Part shown: one piece after another, positions 33,692 through 45,519 of the stretch
How positions within the stretch are numbered: position 1 is the first letter of the stretch
Layout of the letters: every line of letters starts with the position of its first letter
DNA from: Purpureocillium takamizusanense
Lineage: Eukaryota; Ascomycota; Sordariomycetes; Hypocreales; Ophiocordycipitaceae
Length of the DNA stretch: 64,000 nucleotides
NCBI RefSeq assembly: GCF_022605165.1
Contig: NC_063069.1
Coordinates: 3,348,001-3,412,000 of the forward strand
Direction: 5' to 3'
Translations under genes and position numbers: made by a program
The notes under the pieces: generated by a model
What the model was told of the DNA's origin: nothing
Seen by the model: only the letters and a program-made list of their open reading frames with translations
Databases searched by the model: none

Positions 33692-35127
33692 ATATTCTCA
33701 TTGCAACGAATCATAGTTATTCCTTTACCTATCCAGTCTTGCTCCTGAGAGCACGCCTAACCAGACTATCATGCAGCGCTAGCTTAATCATGTGGACCCA
33801 TTATTTGCAACTTTTTGTTGATAGATACACGCTATGCGAGACCCCAGATATCTCCAATTTGTGTTTAAAGAGAGGAAGTTGTTTGTGCTCATAGTTGTAC
33901 TATAGAGCAATGAAGCAATCTCGGATCCATAGTTGCTGGCCCCGTGGATAGTGCTAGTGCTCTCGCACTGCCAGTGCGAGTGTTCCTCGCCACATATAAC
34001 GAAGTCAACCGTTTGCATTGATGTAGTTGTTGAACACTAGTCAGGAGACATTGTACGTTCCACGAGCCGTGTCAATATCTCTTGCGCGTCTGCTGCAGTA
34101 TCTGAGCATTGCATTAACACTATGGTACGATGCAGTCAGATGCTGCGCTTCGCGAATGTTTCTGGAACCTCGCCATTTCCGCCACAAGTGTGCCTGGAAG
34201 TGAGATCAAGTCGGTCATGAGCTCCGTGTCGGAACCGTCGTTTGTGAGACAGGCGGTACGCCCGCCTACCATTCCAACTGTACACGCCTGCTAAGCAGCC
34301 CTGGGTTCGAGCTGCAGCGTCTAGATCATTAGCAATCATTTGAGATATGACAGGCATGCGCAGAGTTGCCTGAAGTCGCCGTTACCGTTCGGCGCAGCAG
34401 TGCTGTGTTGTAACGATTACCGTGGACAAGACGCAGGATATTGACGGGCCTACCAATGAAGCCCATCGGCAAGTCGGGTATTGTGAAGACGGCTAAGCTT
34501 CGTGAAATGGACGACTGAACAGAATTGCACCCTCCACGATTTGCTTATCCCACTCTCCGTTCAGTATGTCTATACCCTCCAACCCAACCACGGTGATGTC
34601 CTCCTCTCTGTCCTCGTCGTCTCTCGCCCGCTCCATCGATGACCACTTGTTGCCAAAAGGAACGAGCCGAAGGACAGTTGTGTCCGGCACGTATGTAGTG
34701 GAGGTGAGCACCAAAAAGGAGTACGCCTTAAAATCCGGCTGGGGGGGGAGGGGGGGAGTTTCTCTGCTGGAAGAGAAGGAGAGAATTGAATCAGGGCACA
34801 AAAGCAAGCCCAACGGGCAGACAGAGAGGTGTGGGACGGCTGCGCACCCAACGAGGGTCACAGCCGTCCGTGCTACGGTTTAAAATAGACAGCGCTGACG
34901 TGTATAGCGACATGACCGGCAGTCTACACAAAACAAGTTGATCGATGGTGGGGGCGTACGAGCCGAGGGCAGAGTGTTCGGCGCTTCGGGACCGGAGGTC
35001 GGAAACGGTAGGATCTCGAGACCGCCTGGCCGGGACAGCGAGGTTTGGAACGGAGGCGGCTGGGGCGCGCAACCGTTGCCAGAAAAGCGGGCAAAAGATC
35101 GGGACAGGTTCATCAAGTAAGCAAGAA
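33692..35127. other. Right part of the 5S insertion, no assignable genes
   Basis: About 1.4 kb after the NLR stop. Two antisense-overlapping frames at 34493-34883 (122 codons minus, 105 codons plus) are possible but have no motif. A G-rich run lies at 34740-34758. No terminal repeat is visible at the right boundary. Confidence 0.4.
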
Positions 35128-35214
35128 ATCCCGTCCGCTCTCCCATAGTTAAGCTGGTAAGGGGCAGATTAGTAGTTGGGTCGGTGACGACCAGCGAACA
35201 CCGGCTGTTGTATG
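35128..35214 (+). rRNA. 5S rRNA gene, 3' two-thirds (split gene)
   Basis: It starts with the duplicated ATCCCGTC and continues CGCTCTCCCATAGTTAAG, then the internal-promoter region AGTAGTTGGGTCGGTGACGA and the 3' end CTGTTGTATG. The 3' terminus can pair with ACATACGAC, the 5' end of a 5S gene. The upstream DNA (GTAAGCAAGAA) is not 5S, so the gene is interrupted here. Confidence 0.92.
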
Positions 35215-35222
35215 TTTTTTTT
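35215..35222 (+). terminator. RNA polymerase III terminator
   Basis: Eight T immediately follow the 5S 3' end, the standard Pol III stop signal; a second T run follows at 35224-35229. Confidence 0.85.
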
Positions 35223-35283
35223 CGTTTTTTAGTTTGAATTTGAAATTCCCGTGTTAAAATGCGATTTGCGTCGGCAGTCTAGC

Positions 35284-35322
35284 ACATACGACCATAGCCA
35301 TAAGAGAATTCGGGATCCCGTC
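35284..35322 (+). rRNA. Second 5S rRNA 5' half, broken at the same position
   Basis: Thirty-nine bases again run from ACATACGACCATAG to CGGGATCCCGTC and then diverge into unrelated sequence (AAGAACTTATC). Its helix II strand (GCCATAAGAG) does not match the 3' half at 35136, so it derives from another 5S gene. No corresponding 3' half is found downstream in the window. It starts 69 bp after the end of the first 5S gene. Confidence 0.8.
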
Positions 35323-36604
35323 AAGAACTTATCTTCTGTCCACCGACTCCCAATTCCTGCAGCATCGACATCAAAAAACAGCAGCCAGCATCTCCGTTAC
35401 CGGCAGCCAGCACACCATAATGCGCCCCAAAAATAGCTAAAGTCACCGTTTAAAACGGGACAGCACCACACCCCGCCCCCCTAATTCATTCACCCCCAAA
35501 CGTAAACTAATCATTTACTAAATTTCGTTTCAATCTTACTTATTCTATAGTCTACACTAAAATTGAGAATCCCAGGGCATGAAGACGCCAAATACTCCCT
35601 GCGCTTGACCACCCTAGATTCCGGTGTCCTCAAGCTTATTCCTTCTGCTTTGAACAATTGCAACACGAAAAGCAAGCTCTGCAATCGTTGTGTGCCATTT
35701 CGACCACCTGCTTGCAAGTAGAACACAATCTCAGCACTCCCAGACCTGCTAATAAAGCTGAAGACATATATCTATGGGCGGCGTAGACAAGAATACTCCC
35801 ACGCCCCCTACATCCAAAGATCCTTCCTCTACGCCTACTGGCACATCCGCCGCGAGCACCAGAGTTCCTTCCTCTGCGCCTACTGACACGCCTGCCACGA
35901 GCACCAGGGGCCGGAGCCGTGGCGCAGGCCATGGACTTGATTGAAGGATGTGGTGGTGGTGCCGTTGGGCCGTTGTGTTCGTTGGTGATGGGGCTGTTGG
36001 GAAACGTTGGAGGAGTGAAGGAACGGAGGACCGGAGAGCATAGATGTTGGGACCAGGTGGCTCTTTTAGGGGTTCGGGCGAGTCAGAGGCCCTCGTGGGC
36101 TCTCACTCAGCTTCCATCTGATATAACACCTGTCACCATCGGGAGTCGTGGTGGCGCGGGAAGCTTGCTTTGAGAGCGATAACCATGACGATAGTGGCGG
36201 CCCGCGCCGGCCAACCAACCGTACAATCACTACAGGTTGCTATGCGCTTGGCCGTAAATACCCGACTCCTTACCGTCAGAGAATACCAGGGCAACGAATC
36301 ATTAAGACACGAATCGCCCACACAAGATAACACATCTCAGTTCTTAAACGCACGTGCCATAATAACACTCAAAGGAAAAGGAAGTGGCAAGCACGCCATA
36401 TGATCTCTGCTATGTCTAGGTATTATATTCAGAATCCCACAGATAGGGGCTTAGTACAAGCTCGCCCACCTAAAGGGGATCTATTAGTGCGGGACGCCCC
36501 CTCTGCGGTCCCGATCAAGCAATGGCAACAGCAAACGCTCAAAGCAGCATGCTACACCTCCTCAGTCCGCCGTACCCTATGACCACCACCAAGCCCATCC
36601 TGAC
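35323..36604. other. Intergenic region between the second 5S relic and the HMG-CoA reductase gene
   Basis: 1.3 kb with no gene I can assign. A minus-strand frame at 35932-35636 (98 residues) ends in a Cys-rich tail (LCSTCKQVVEMAHNDCRACF) after Arg/Gly-rich repeats. The opposite strand of the same stretch reads as a Ser/Thr/Pro-rich peptide. Two 45-bp imperfect tandem units occupy 35822-35911. The last 200 bp should hold the 3' flank of the reductase gene. Confidence 0.35.
35822..35911. repeat. Two 45-bp tandem units
   Basis: Units 35822-35866 and 35867-35911 both begin CCTTCCTCT and share CGCCTACTG and GCGAGCACCAG-like blocks with a few substitutions. Confidence 0.7.
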
Positions 36605-39600
36605 TCAGCGCTTGGCCCTCTCCACCGCTGCAGGACTCGGCGCACCCAGCTGCTCAGGATGCCTGACCGCCTTCTCCACAGTGCTAGTTATGGCGAGACT
36701 GACGGGAGTCGTGGCGCCGCTTGACGGGGCCGGGGTGCTGGAGCGGGTGGGCGGGGCGGAGCGGTTATGCTGCATGTGGGCCTTGACGAGGTGGCCGGCG
36801 GCGAGGGCAGAGCAGAGGGAGAGCTCGCCCGCGAGGACGGAGGCGGCGACGATGCGTGCGAGCGAGCGGGCGTTCTCGCCGGGGTTGGGGAGGTGGGGCC
36901 CGCGCACGCCGAGCAGGTCGAGCATCGCACCCTGCGGGTCCAGGATGGTGCCGCCGCCGAGGGTGCCGACTTCGATGGAGGGCATGGAGACGGAGATTTG
37001 GAGGGAGCCGCGGAGGCTAGGGGATAGGTGTTAGTGCGGAATTCGAAGTAGGGGAAAAAGACGTCTTTGGGAGGCGGGACAGGAACTTACTTCTTCATGA
37101 TGGTGATACAATTGGCGCTCTCCACGACCTGGGCAGGGTCTTGGCCGGTAGCGAGGAAAATGGCAGCGACAATATTCGCCGCATGAGCATTAAAACCACC
37201 CACAGACGCCGCCATGGCCGAGCCGATGAGGTTCTTGTTAATATTCAGCTCCACCAACGAATCAACATCACTCTTGAGCACATGCTTCACCACATCGCTC
37301 GGAATGATTGCCTCGGCAACAACGCTCTTACCCCTCCCCTCAATCCAGTTGATGGCGGCCGGCTTCTTGTCGATACAGTAATTGCCACTCAAAGAGATAA
37401 TCTGCATATCATCAAACCCTGCCTCGGTAGCCATCACATTCAACGCATGCTCGACACCCTTGGAGATCATGTTCATGCCCATGGCGTCTCCAGTTGTAGT
37501 CTTGAAGCGGATGTAGAGATTAGTCCCCGCCATGGCCGTCTTCATCTGCTGTAACCGTGCGAATCGGCTAGTAGAATTAAACGCCTTCTTCATCACCCGC
37601 TGACCCTCGTCAGAGTCCAGCCAAAGCTTGGCAGCACCTGATCGCTCGAGTGTCTCAAAGGTCACGCACGGGCCACGCGTCATTCCATCCGCGGTCAGAA
37701 CCGTAACCGCGCCTCCACCAAAGTTGATGGCTTTGCATCCACGACTAGTACTGGCCACAAGAACACCCTCGGTTGTGGCCATGGGAATCATGTAGCTGCG
37801 ACCGTCGATCACTAGTGGTCCGGCAACACCCACGGGTAGGGGCATATAACCAATAACATTCTCGCAGCAAGCACCAAAGACCTGAGCCCAGTTGTAGTTA
37901 TCATATGGTAGCTTTGACCGATCAAGTACCCTGGTAAGCTCTTCGGTAGCCTTGGTTCTCGAGATAATCGTCCGGCGGACCTTGACGGCGCGAGTGAAGT
38001 CCTTGAGTGTCTCTTCCAGGGCATATCCGGGAATCTTGCCTCGTAATGACATGGAAACGACCTCCTCGTCAGTAAGCTCGTGTGCCCGTTTCTCCTGTAA
38101 AAGTTTCTCGATCTCTTCAGGTGAGTGTGAGACGTTGGGGCTGGCCTGTTCGGTAGCCGCTCTTGTGGCGGGCGATTCTCCTTCATCGTCTGTTGATGCA
38201 GGTGTGATGGGTTTCGATGGAGTTGCGGTAGGTCGCATATACTCGCCAGGTGGGAGATTCGGTGTGTCGACATCGTTGAACTTCTGGGCATCGGCAAGAT
38301 CGCGCGTATTGATTGGCCGATCTGGGACGTTGGGGTCCTTGATACCCCATCGAGCAGCGTTGAACAAGTAACCATTGAGAGCAACGCTCATAGCCAGGGC
38401 GACAACGATCCACTTGGACAAGATAGGGTCCTCGAGGCTCTTGAGGATGCTGCCCACCATGCGTCCACCCATCCCATAGTTCGCCAGATCATCCGACTCG
38501 CCCTCGACCTTACCGGGGCGCAGTCCGTAATGAATCGATGGGAACTCGAGCTCATACTTGATCGGGGTCAGAACAGTCACCACGGTCTCCTGACTCTTGC
38601 GCATTGCGTTTTCAAGAATCGAGTCCAGTCCGCTAGCCGCGACCTTGAACGGGTCGACGGGGGGCGAGCTAGCCACTCCGCCGAGACCTCCGGCCCATGA
38701 GGAGATGTAGGTGAGGGAGTCGGTGCTACGGAAAGGGATAGTGCAGATGTTGAGGACGTTGATGATGAGAAAACCGGATACCATGAGCACCTTGAACTTG
38801 GGGACGCTAGTGCTCTTCATTTGGCGACCAAAGATAGAGGTGGCTGGCTGGCCCTTGCCATCCACTCGGGCCCAGTCGTTGTTCTCGGCAACCTCCTTGG
38901 CAACACGGTGGCTGACACCATCGTCCTCCAGAGCCCTGCGTATCTCCACATAACGCTTGATCCGGTTGATCTCCAACTTAATGCAGAGGATAGCTGTGTA
39001 GAAGGAGAACAGCAGGATTCCATCGAAGAAGAGGATCCACGCTGCCAAGAAGCAGAATTGCTGTAGGCCGCCCTGGACTCCAGAAGCTGCACCCGCCACG
39101 AGAACGATAATTTCGATAACATAATCCTTGACAATCTCGTAGCCCTTCTCCTTGATGGCGGCTTGGATGGCGTACTGGATCACATTCGTTGTCCTCTCAC
39201 CGACCTTGCGAAGCCCCTTAGCGTTGCCAGTGGAGTTTCCGTTTTCCAGAGAACGGCGATGCTCCAATGCGTGTGATAGGACAGCTTGTGTCAAAATGAT
39301 GTTCTTCTCAAAGCCGATAGTGACAACCAAGAATGGCAGCCCCTCTGAGAGTAGTACGACGGTTATCGGTACACCCAGCTTGGTGGTTACGATAAGGCCG
39401 AAGAGGAAGGCGAAGATAGAGGACAACAGAGTGCTGGTGCCCAGCCAGAATCTCGAGCCTATCCGGCGCATGGAGAGGAAGAGCGAGACAAAGGTTAGGT
39501 GCATGGAGAGGTAGCCGAGGACCATGATAATGATGTCGAGAGTTTCGGCATTCTTCAGCAAATCCACAAACTCAACCCAGCTATTGTTAAACCAGCGCAC

Positions 39601-40314
39601 AACACTACTTCTGGTGTGAACTCTAGCCGCCTTCATGATCCACATCTTCTTTTCCCGGCCGCGCTCCGTATCCATCGTCTCCTGTCCCGGGATGTCATTG
39701 GGGATCTCCTGGGCGGCAGCCGCAAACTGCGGTGCCTGGTGGAAGTCGAGTGCAAAAGCAAGCGCAGTATCTTGGGAGTAGGCACCGAGCGGATTGGCGG
39801 TTGAGGGAAGCGAGGTGATGGACAGATTCTCAGGAGTCGGCACGACGTGGATCAGAGGGGCCGAGTTCGGGGCCGAGTTCGGGGCCGAGTTCGGGGCCGA
39901 GTTCGGGGCCGAGTTCGGCGAGCTGTGAGAGAGCGACTCGGGGAAAACGAAGGTGACAAGGGCGAGATGATCGGCGCCGGAGGGAGCCGATACTTCGGAG
40001 TCGTAGGGTTGCCATTTCCACGAGGTCTCGGGACCAATACGCAAGCTCCTACTACCATCACTCAGGCTAGACCAGTCGGCACGGCGGACAGTTCCGGAGA
40101 GGTCGAAGAGGCTCTCCTTGAGGAGGCCCAGGTAGGTGGAGCTGGCAAGGACGGCAACGATGACGATGGTATGAATCGGGTGTAGGGAGGTCAGGCTAGC
40201 CAGGGTCTGCAACAAGGCAGTGATCCTGTTGCTGAACCACGACGGGGCCGAGGCTTTCGTCGCGGGCTTCTGACCCCGGAAGCGGGAGGGAAGGAAGGAC
40301 GACGCAGCGATCAT
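36605..40314 (-). CDS. HMG1: 3-hydroxy-3-methylglutaryl-CoA reductase
   Basis: Exons 40314-37091 and 37016-36605 with a 74-nt intron encode 1211 residues. The enzyme makes mevalonate from HMG-CoA with two NADPH, the controlling step of sterol and isoprenoid synthesis, in the ER membrane. I start at [14 protein letters not shown], the family N-terminus; the frame extends upstream but without ATG. Membrane segments begin at about 47-65. A sterol-sensing domain covers about 258-440 ([20 protein letters not shown]). A linker (660-740) leads to the catalytic domain with [18 protein letters not shown]849 in ATTEG, the DKK lysines 983-984, D1039 in GQDPAQ, GTLGGGT, and catalytic H1155 in [14 protein letters not shown]1161 matches the inhibitory AMPK-type phosphosite. 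A (NSAP)5 repeat sits in the N-terminal loop. No lesion is visible, even though RIP-mutated DNA lies 260 bp upstream. Confidence 0.96.
39857..39916 (-). repeat. In-frame 12-bp minisatellite encoding (NSAP)5
   Basis: Five perfect copies of a 12-bp unit (GGGGCCGAGTTC on the plus strand) encode Asn-Ser-Ala-Pro within the loop after the first reductase membrane segment. It is likely to vary between strains without breaking the frame. Confidence 0.9.
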
Positions 40315-40574
40315 GTCGAAGTTTTGTCGAGGACGAGGACGGGTAAACACGATTGCGCAGGCCGCAGCGGTGTCAGCTGCAAGGAGGAACGGTGAGGAAG
40401 TGAGGTCGTACCGAGAGAAGGCTTTGTGCCTCACTACTATTGTTCCCTGATGGCGCCCCGTCGACCGATCACGGGCTGTCCAGTTGGGTTTTTCGGTGTC
40501 CAATGCGAGACAAAACGAGAATCAGGGTTCAGAGCCCGCGAATGAATGAGATTGGTTTAGCAATGAGGGAGGCC
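40315..40574 (-). promoter_or_regulatory. Short upstream region of the reductase gene
   Basis: Only about 260 bp of normal-composition DNA separates the reductase start from the AT-rich block. It must contain the core promoter and 5' leader unless regulatory DNA has been displaced. No specific site can be named. Confidence 0.45.
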
Positions 40575-41080
40575 GCTTAATTAAACTATATCGTTATACG
40601 TACCGCCTGCGCCGGTAGGGCTTAATTTACTTAAAAAATACGTTCCCGCTATTTTCCTATAATGTCATAATATCGGGGCTATATTATTCCGGGCCGGACC
40701 GGGCTAGTTGCGAAGCTAAAGCTGCCGCCGCTTATAATGCTATTAACGGGCCTAAGCCCCCCCTCCCTAGCCGCCGCCGCTACCGCTATAGCTACCTCGT
40801 AATGCCCTCTCGACCGTCGTCGTCGTCTGCCTTAGCCGCGGGCCCGCGATATAGCTATTAGAGGCGCGTTAAGAAGCATAGCTGTAATATTACCTATCGT
40901 ACTACTATATAGTGTTTATTACGTTAGCTATAATAGGCTACTACGGGCGGCCCGCGCCTACGTACCTTATTCGTATAGGGGTGGGGTTATATAGTATGCG
41001 ATTAGCTAGAAAAGAATAAAAAATGGATTATCTATGCGGCTAGACGTTTCTATCTATGTAAATAGTACTACTCTTTTTTT
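40575..41080. repeat. Dispersed repeat T, copy at the block edge
   Basis: Begins TTAATTAAACTATATCGTTA and ends near AATAGTACTACT. The same start, the internal TTCCGGGCCGG segment and the same end recur in direct orientation at 61739-62252 inside element X, differing mainly by transitions. A partial inverted copy is at about 61430-61630. It marks the sharp boundary between reductase flank and AT-rich DNA. Confidence 0.7.
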
Positions 41081-44000
41081 ATACCTTAAGTATTCGACTT
41101 TTTATTAAGGATCCCTTAATATTTTTAGCTATATAATTATTATTATTTACCTTTTTATCCTTATAATAAAAATAAAGCGCTTTTAAAGATTTTATTAATA
41201 ATTTAAAGGACCTTAATTATATTAACTCCTTTATATAAATTTTAAAGTCTTATATTATATCTATAAATAATAAAAAGGGATACCTTAATTTAAAGGAATA
41301 TAGCTTTTTAGCGAGATTTTTATTAATGATTTAAGACCTATTTATCTTTATTGCCTTTATCCTTTAGTTTATAATACCTTTCGTTATTATTACCTTACTT
41401 TAAAGTCTTAAAAGACCTTTATTATTTTTATTAAAGAGTAATATATATATTATTTCTATACCTATAATAGGTATTTTAAAAAGTAGTAAATTACCTTTAA
41501 TCTCTTTAAGTATTTTAACTATATTTAAGCTATTATTAATATTATCGCTATTAATAATATTCTTTTAGTTTATAAAATAATTCTTATATTTTAGTAAATC
41601 TCTTTAAGTTTATTTAGCCTTTATTAGCTTTTTATTATTTAATTATTAATAATTATTAAATTACTATTTTTTATAAAGGAAATTATAATAATTATAATAT
41701 TATTTATATTTAAGTCTAAAGTATTATTAAGATCTATATTAAGGGCTTTAAGGACTTTATGTTTTTATTAAAAGTTTATTAGCTCTTTATTTATAAGGTA
41801 TATTAGCTTATTATCTCTTTTAATAGCGTTAAAAAAGGCTATTATTTTAAATATACCTTAATTAATACTAAAAAGTCTATTATTAAAGTAATAGTAAAAT
41901 ATAAGAAACTTATTACCTTATATTAAGTATTTATTTTATATTAATATCCCTTTTTTCCTACCTTTATAATAAGTACTTTTCTTACTTTTATTTCGCTATT
42001 TAATTATTAATAGTTTTCTTAATTATATAATAAAGTCTTTAATTAAAAGATATTAATAATATTATATTTAATATTAAGTAATAATAGCTTTTTAATATAA
42101 AGCGCTATATTAATAGTAATTTACTATAATATTAAAGAGCTATTTATTTATAGCGAAATTAAAGATACCCTTTTTAGCGATATTATATTAAAGTTCTTTA
42201 TCTTTAATTTATAGGTTTAAGGTTATTATATTAATAATTTACTAGCTTTTTAAATAATCCTTTTTAAGCCTTAGTTTTTAAAATTAAGGTAATTTAAGGT
42301 TATATTAAGGTTTATATCTTAAGGTTTACTTACTTAACTTTATAGGTATATAATAAATTATTCTTTTTTTTAACCTTTATTAATTAATTTTTTATTTATT
42401 TTTCGCTTTAAGCTTAATATTTTAATAATAAATAGCGATTATATTTAAGGTATTTTTTATATTTATTATTAAAACCTATTAATTATACTTTATAGGCTAC
42501 CCTTTTTATTTAATTAAGTATATTAAAATACTATACCTATAATAATATTCCTTAATATCCTTTACTTTTTATTTATTATCGCTATTTATAAGGTTAAGTA
42601 TAGGTATTAATTCGCTATTAATTTATTTTCTTTATTTTATAACTTAAGGTTTTAAAAAGCTAATATAAAATATACTATAAATATAAGTATACTTATTTAA
42701 GAGTATTAATTAATAAGCTTAAGATTTAATATATTAAAGGATATAAAGTAAGCTAATATATTTAAGTAAGAGCTTTCTTTTTTTACTTTTAAGGTATAAA
42801 TTCCTTATAGATAACTTAATAAAATCGCTAATATTTAAGGATAGCTCTTTATATTATTTATTATAGTACTTAATTTATAATTTAATAGCTTTTTATTAAT
42901 ATTCTTATAATTACTTTTTTAATACCGCTAGCTAATATAGCCTAGCTTATATATTAAGTATCTTTTCTTTAATCTTTATATCTTTTAAATAAAAGTAAAT
43001 TATAGGCTTATAGCTTATTAACGCGTTATTAAGTATTAGCTTTATAGTAATATTAATTATATTATTATATATAAATTATATTTATTTTAATAATTAAGCT
43101 TAATTAACTTAATTAGCTATAATAAAGTAATAAAGGTAATATTTAAAGGTTTAATTTATTAATTTTAATTAATTATTTATTTAAGGGTAAAATACTATAA
43201 ATAATTATTATTTAATCTTAAAGGCTTAATATAATTATAATTAAAAATTACTTATAAATATTAAGCCTTTATTTAAGATAATATTATTAAATACTTTAAA
43301 TTAAAGCTTAACTTTATTATAAAAGAGCTTTATAAGCTTAATAATATTAATATCTATATAGTAAGGAAAGAATAAGGAATACTTAATATATTAATTAATA
43401 ATTATTAAAATAATATTATAGCTTTATTAATTTTATTCGGTCTTTAATAGCTTTATAATAAAGTCTATTATAATCTTTAATTATAGCCTTTAAGGAATTA
43501 AAAGCGATTTAAGATTTTTATATAAGTAATACTTTTTAATTACTACCCTTTAATATATAATATATAACTTAATATATTATTAAATATCTTTTATTATACT
43601 TAATTAATAAAAGACCTTATAAAGTAGCTTTATTATATATTATACTTTAAAATAGCTAGCTAAAGGATTATTATAATAGACTTTTAAGAGTTTTTATTTA
43701 ATAGTCTTTTTTATTAATATATAAATATATCTATTATAGTATAGTAAAAGGTTTAAGCTTATTTTTTAAGTCCTATCTTTATTATCTTTATACCTTTAAG
43801 CTATAAAAGCGATTTACTTATAAGCTTCTTTATCTTTACTTTAAGTATATTTAATTAATTCTTTAAAGTCTACTTTTAGCTCCTTATAGACTATCTCTCT
43901 TATTATAATATACTTAACTTAAGCTTAAAGTAATAAGGGATCTTACTTAATATTTCTCTTTACTTAATAATTAAATCTAAGTATATTTAATATAATCTTA

Positions 44001-45288
44001 ACTTAAAGGGGTTAGCTTTAATTTAAGATAAAGGAATATTATTCCTTTATTAATACTTTACTTTATCTTTTATAATATATTATTCTTATTATTACTTTTT
44101 TAATTATTATTAACTAGCTTTATAGATTTAAAAGTAAATAGGTATTTATTAATATTTTATTAATATAATCTAGCCTTTTTAAAGGTCTATTTATAAAGTT
44201 ACTTTTCCTTAAATAATATTTAATTATAAAGTTAAATAATATTAAAGCTATATATTATTATACTTACTTTTTATTTAGCTTTATTTAATTTATAAATATT
44301 TAAAGGTTATAATAGTTAAATAAGACTTTAATAAAGCTTATTACCCTTTTAGTATAATATTATTAATATTTAAATAATTTTATAATTATAAATATTTCTT
44401 TATTAAAGGTATTATAGTTTACTTTTTTAAGTTTAAACTTTTATAATTAAAAAGTAATAAAATATTATTACTTTTTTTTATTTAGCTAAAATAGGATTTT
44501 AGCTATAATATAGTTTAATATATCTATTTTAATATATATTAGCTTAATAAAATCGAAATACTATAATAAAAGTATATCTTAAAATATTAATTTAAGCTAT
44601 TTAAATATAGCCTTTTTATTAACGTTTAGCTTAATACTATTAGGCTTTTTACTATTTTAATTACTTTTAAGGAATATTATAAAAGGGGTAGCGATCTTAA
44701 AATATTAATAAATAAACTTATAATAAAAGTTATAAAACTTAAAAAAGACTTAAGTCTTTTAAAATATCTAGGGTTTTTATTAATTAGCGATAGCCTATAT
44801 TTAATAAGGGTTTATTAAAATATTAATACTTAAAAAAATAAACTTTAAGAACTTAATAAAGCTTTAATAAAATATATACTTAATAAAGTTAATATATAAT
44901 TCCGCTTATTATATATACTTTAAGACTTATATAATATATTTAATATATTCTTTTTAAATCTTTAAGAAAATAAGGATATTATTTAAATATATAATATAGA
45001 TTATATTAATTAGCCCTTAAAGTATAAAATAAATATAATTCTAAAATATAGTTAAAGTATTTATTAAGTTAAAGGGTATAATTAAGTATTTAAAATAATT
45101 ATAATAAATATAAAAAGCTATTTTTTATTTATTCCCTTTTTAAATATAAATCTTATAGTAAATATCTTTAATATTAATATTAATAAAATACTAAATACTT
45201 TTATAGCGGTCTATAATTTTAAATATAAAAAAGAATATATAGCGGTTTTTTATTAAAATATAATTAAGCTTATAATAATTTATATATA
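41081..45288 (-). mobile_element. Ty3/gypsy retrotransposon 3 (host), pol portion
   Basis: On the minus strand just left of 45288 the frames, ignoring stops, read like gypsy reverse transcriptase: NK-KIAFYIYYNYFKYL, then FKYLIIPFNLINTL, and YLNNILIF at 44989-44978 in place of YLDDILIF. Both Asp codons appear as AAT, the expected RIP change. Sequence further left should hold RNase H and integrase but is too mutated to read with confidence. Its reverse-transcriptase text is continuous with that at 52395-52678, across element 1. Confidence 0.65.
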
Positions 45289-45519
45289 TAACGGGGCTAG
45301 CGCTATATAGTAGGAGCTAGTCGGGTTATTAATATTTAACGTATTATAAAGGAAGGAAATTAAGGTTATATATTAAGTAGCCCCTATATACGCGGCGCTT
45401 ATTACGTATAGCCTTATATAATTAACTACGGGCCTAGGTTAGCGTAGGGTCTTAGCTATATATAGCGTTATTACGCTTAGGGCCGCGCTCTAAGCTCTTA
45501 TTAGGCTAAGCCCCTTATA
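45289..45519 (-). repeat. 3' LTR of retrotransposon 1
   Basis: 231 bp, directly repeated at 52164-52394. Shared blocks include GGGTTATTAATATTTAA and GCTAAGCCCCTTATA. The polypurine tract lies just inside it. Confidence 0.85.

Larger units (their letters stand above)
26829..35127. mobile_element. 8.3-kb insertion within a 5S rRNA gene
   Basis: The segment lies exactly between the two halves of a 5S rRNA gene and is bordered by the 8-bp direct repeat ATCCCGTC (26821-26828 and 35128-35135), as a target-site duplication would be. It contains a complete NLR-like gene (29779-33691) and otherwise little recognisable coding sequence. I see no terminal inverted repeat, LTR, reverse transcriptase, transposase or tyrosine recombinase, so the class is unknown. 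It could be a non-autonomous element, a remnant of a larger cargo-carrying element such as a Starship, or the product of site-specific breakage and repair. Starship elements inserting in 5S rDNA have been described in other fungi, as I recall. Confidence 0.55.

Noticed and set aside
34290..34340. tRNA-like GGGTTCGAGCTGC box
   Set aside because: The flanking bases cannot form a T stem and no A box or acceptor stem is present.
26829..35127. Starship captain (DUF3435 tyrosine recombinase) or transposase in the 5S insertion
   Set aside because: None of the frames in the segment shows a recombinase motif; the link to Starships rests only on the target site.
36450..36520. Possible 3' half of the second 5S gene (AAAGGGGATCTATTAGTGCGG)
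   Set aside because: The resemblance to AAGGGGCAGATTAGTAG is short and gapped, and the diagnostic TTGGGTCGGTGACGA and GTTGTATG segments are absent.
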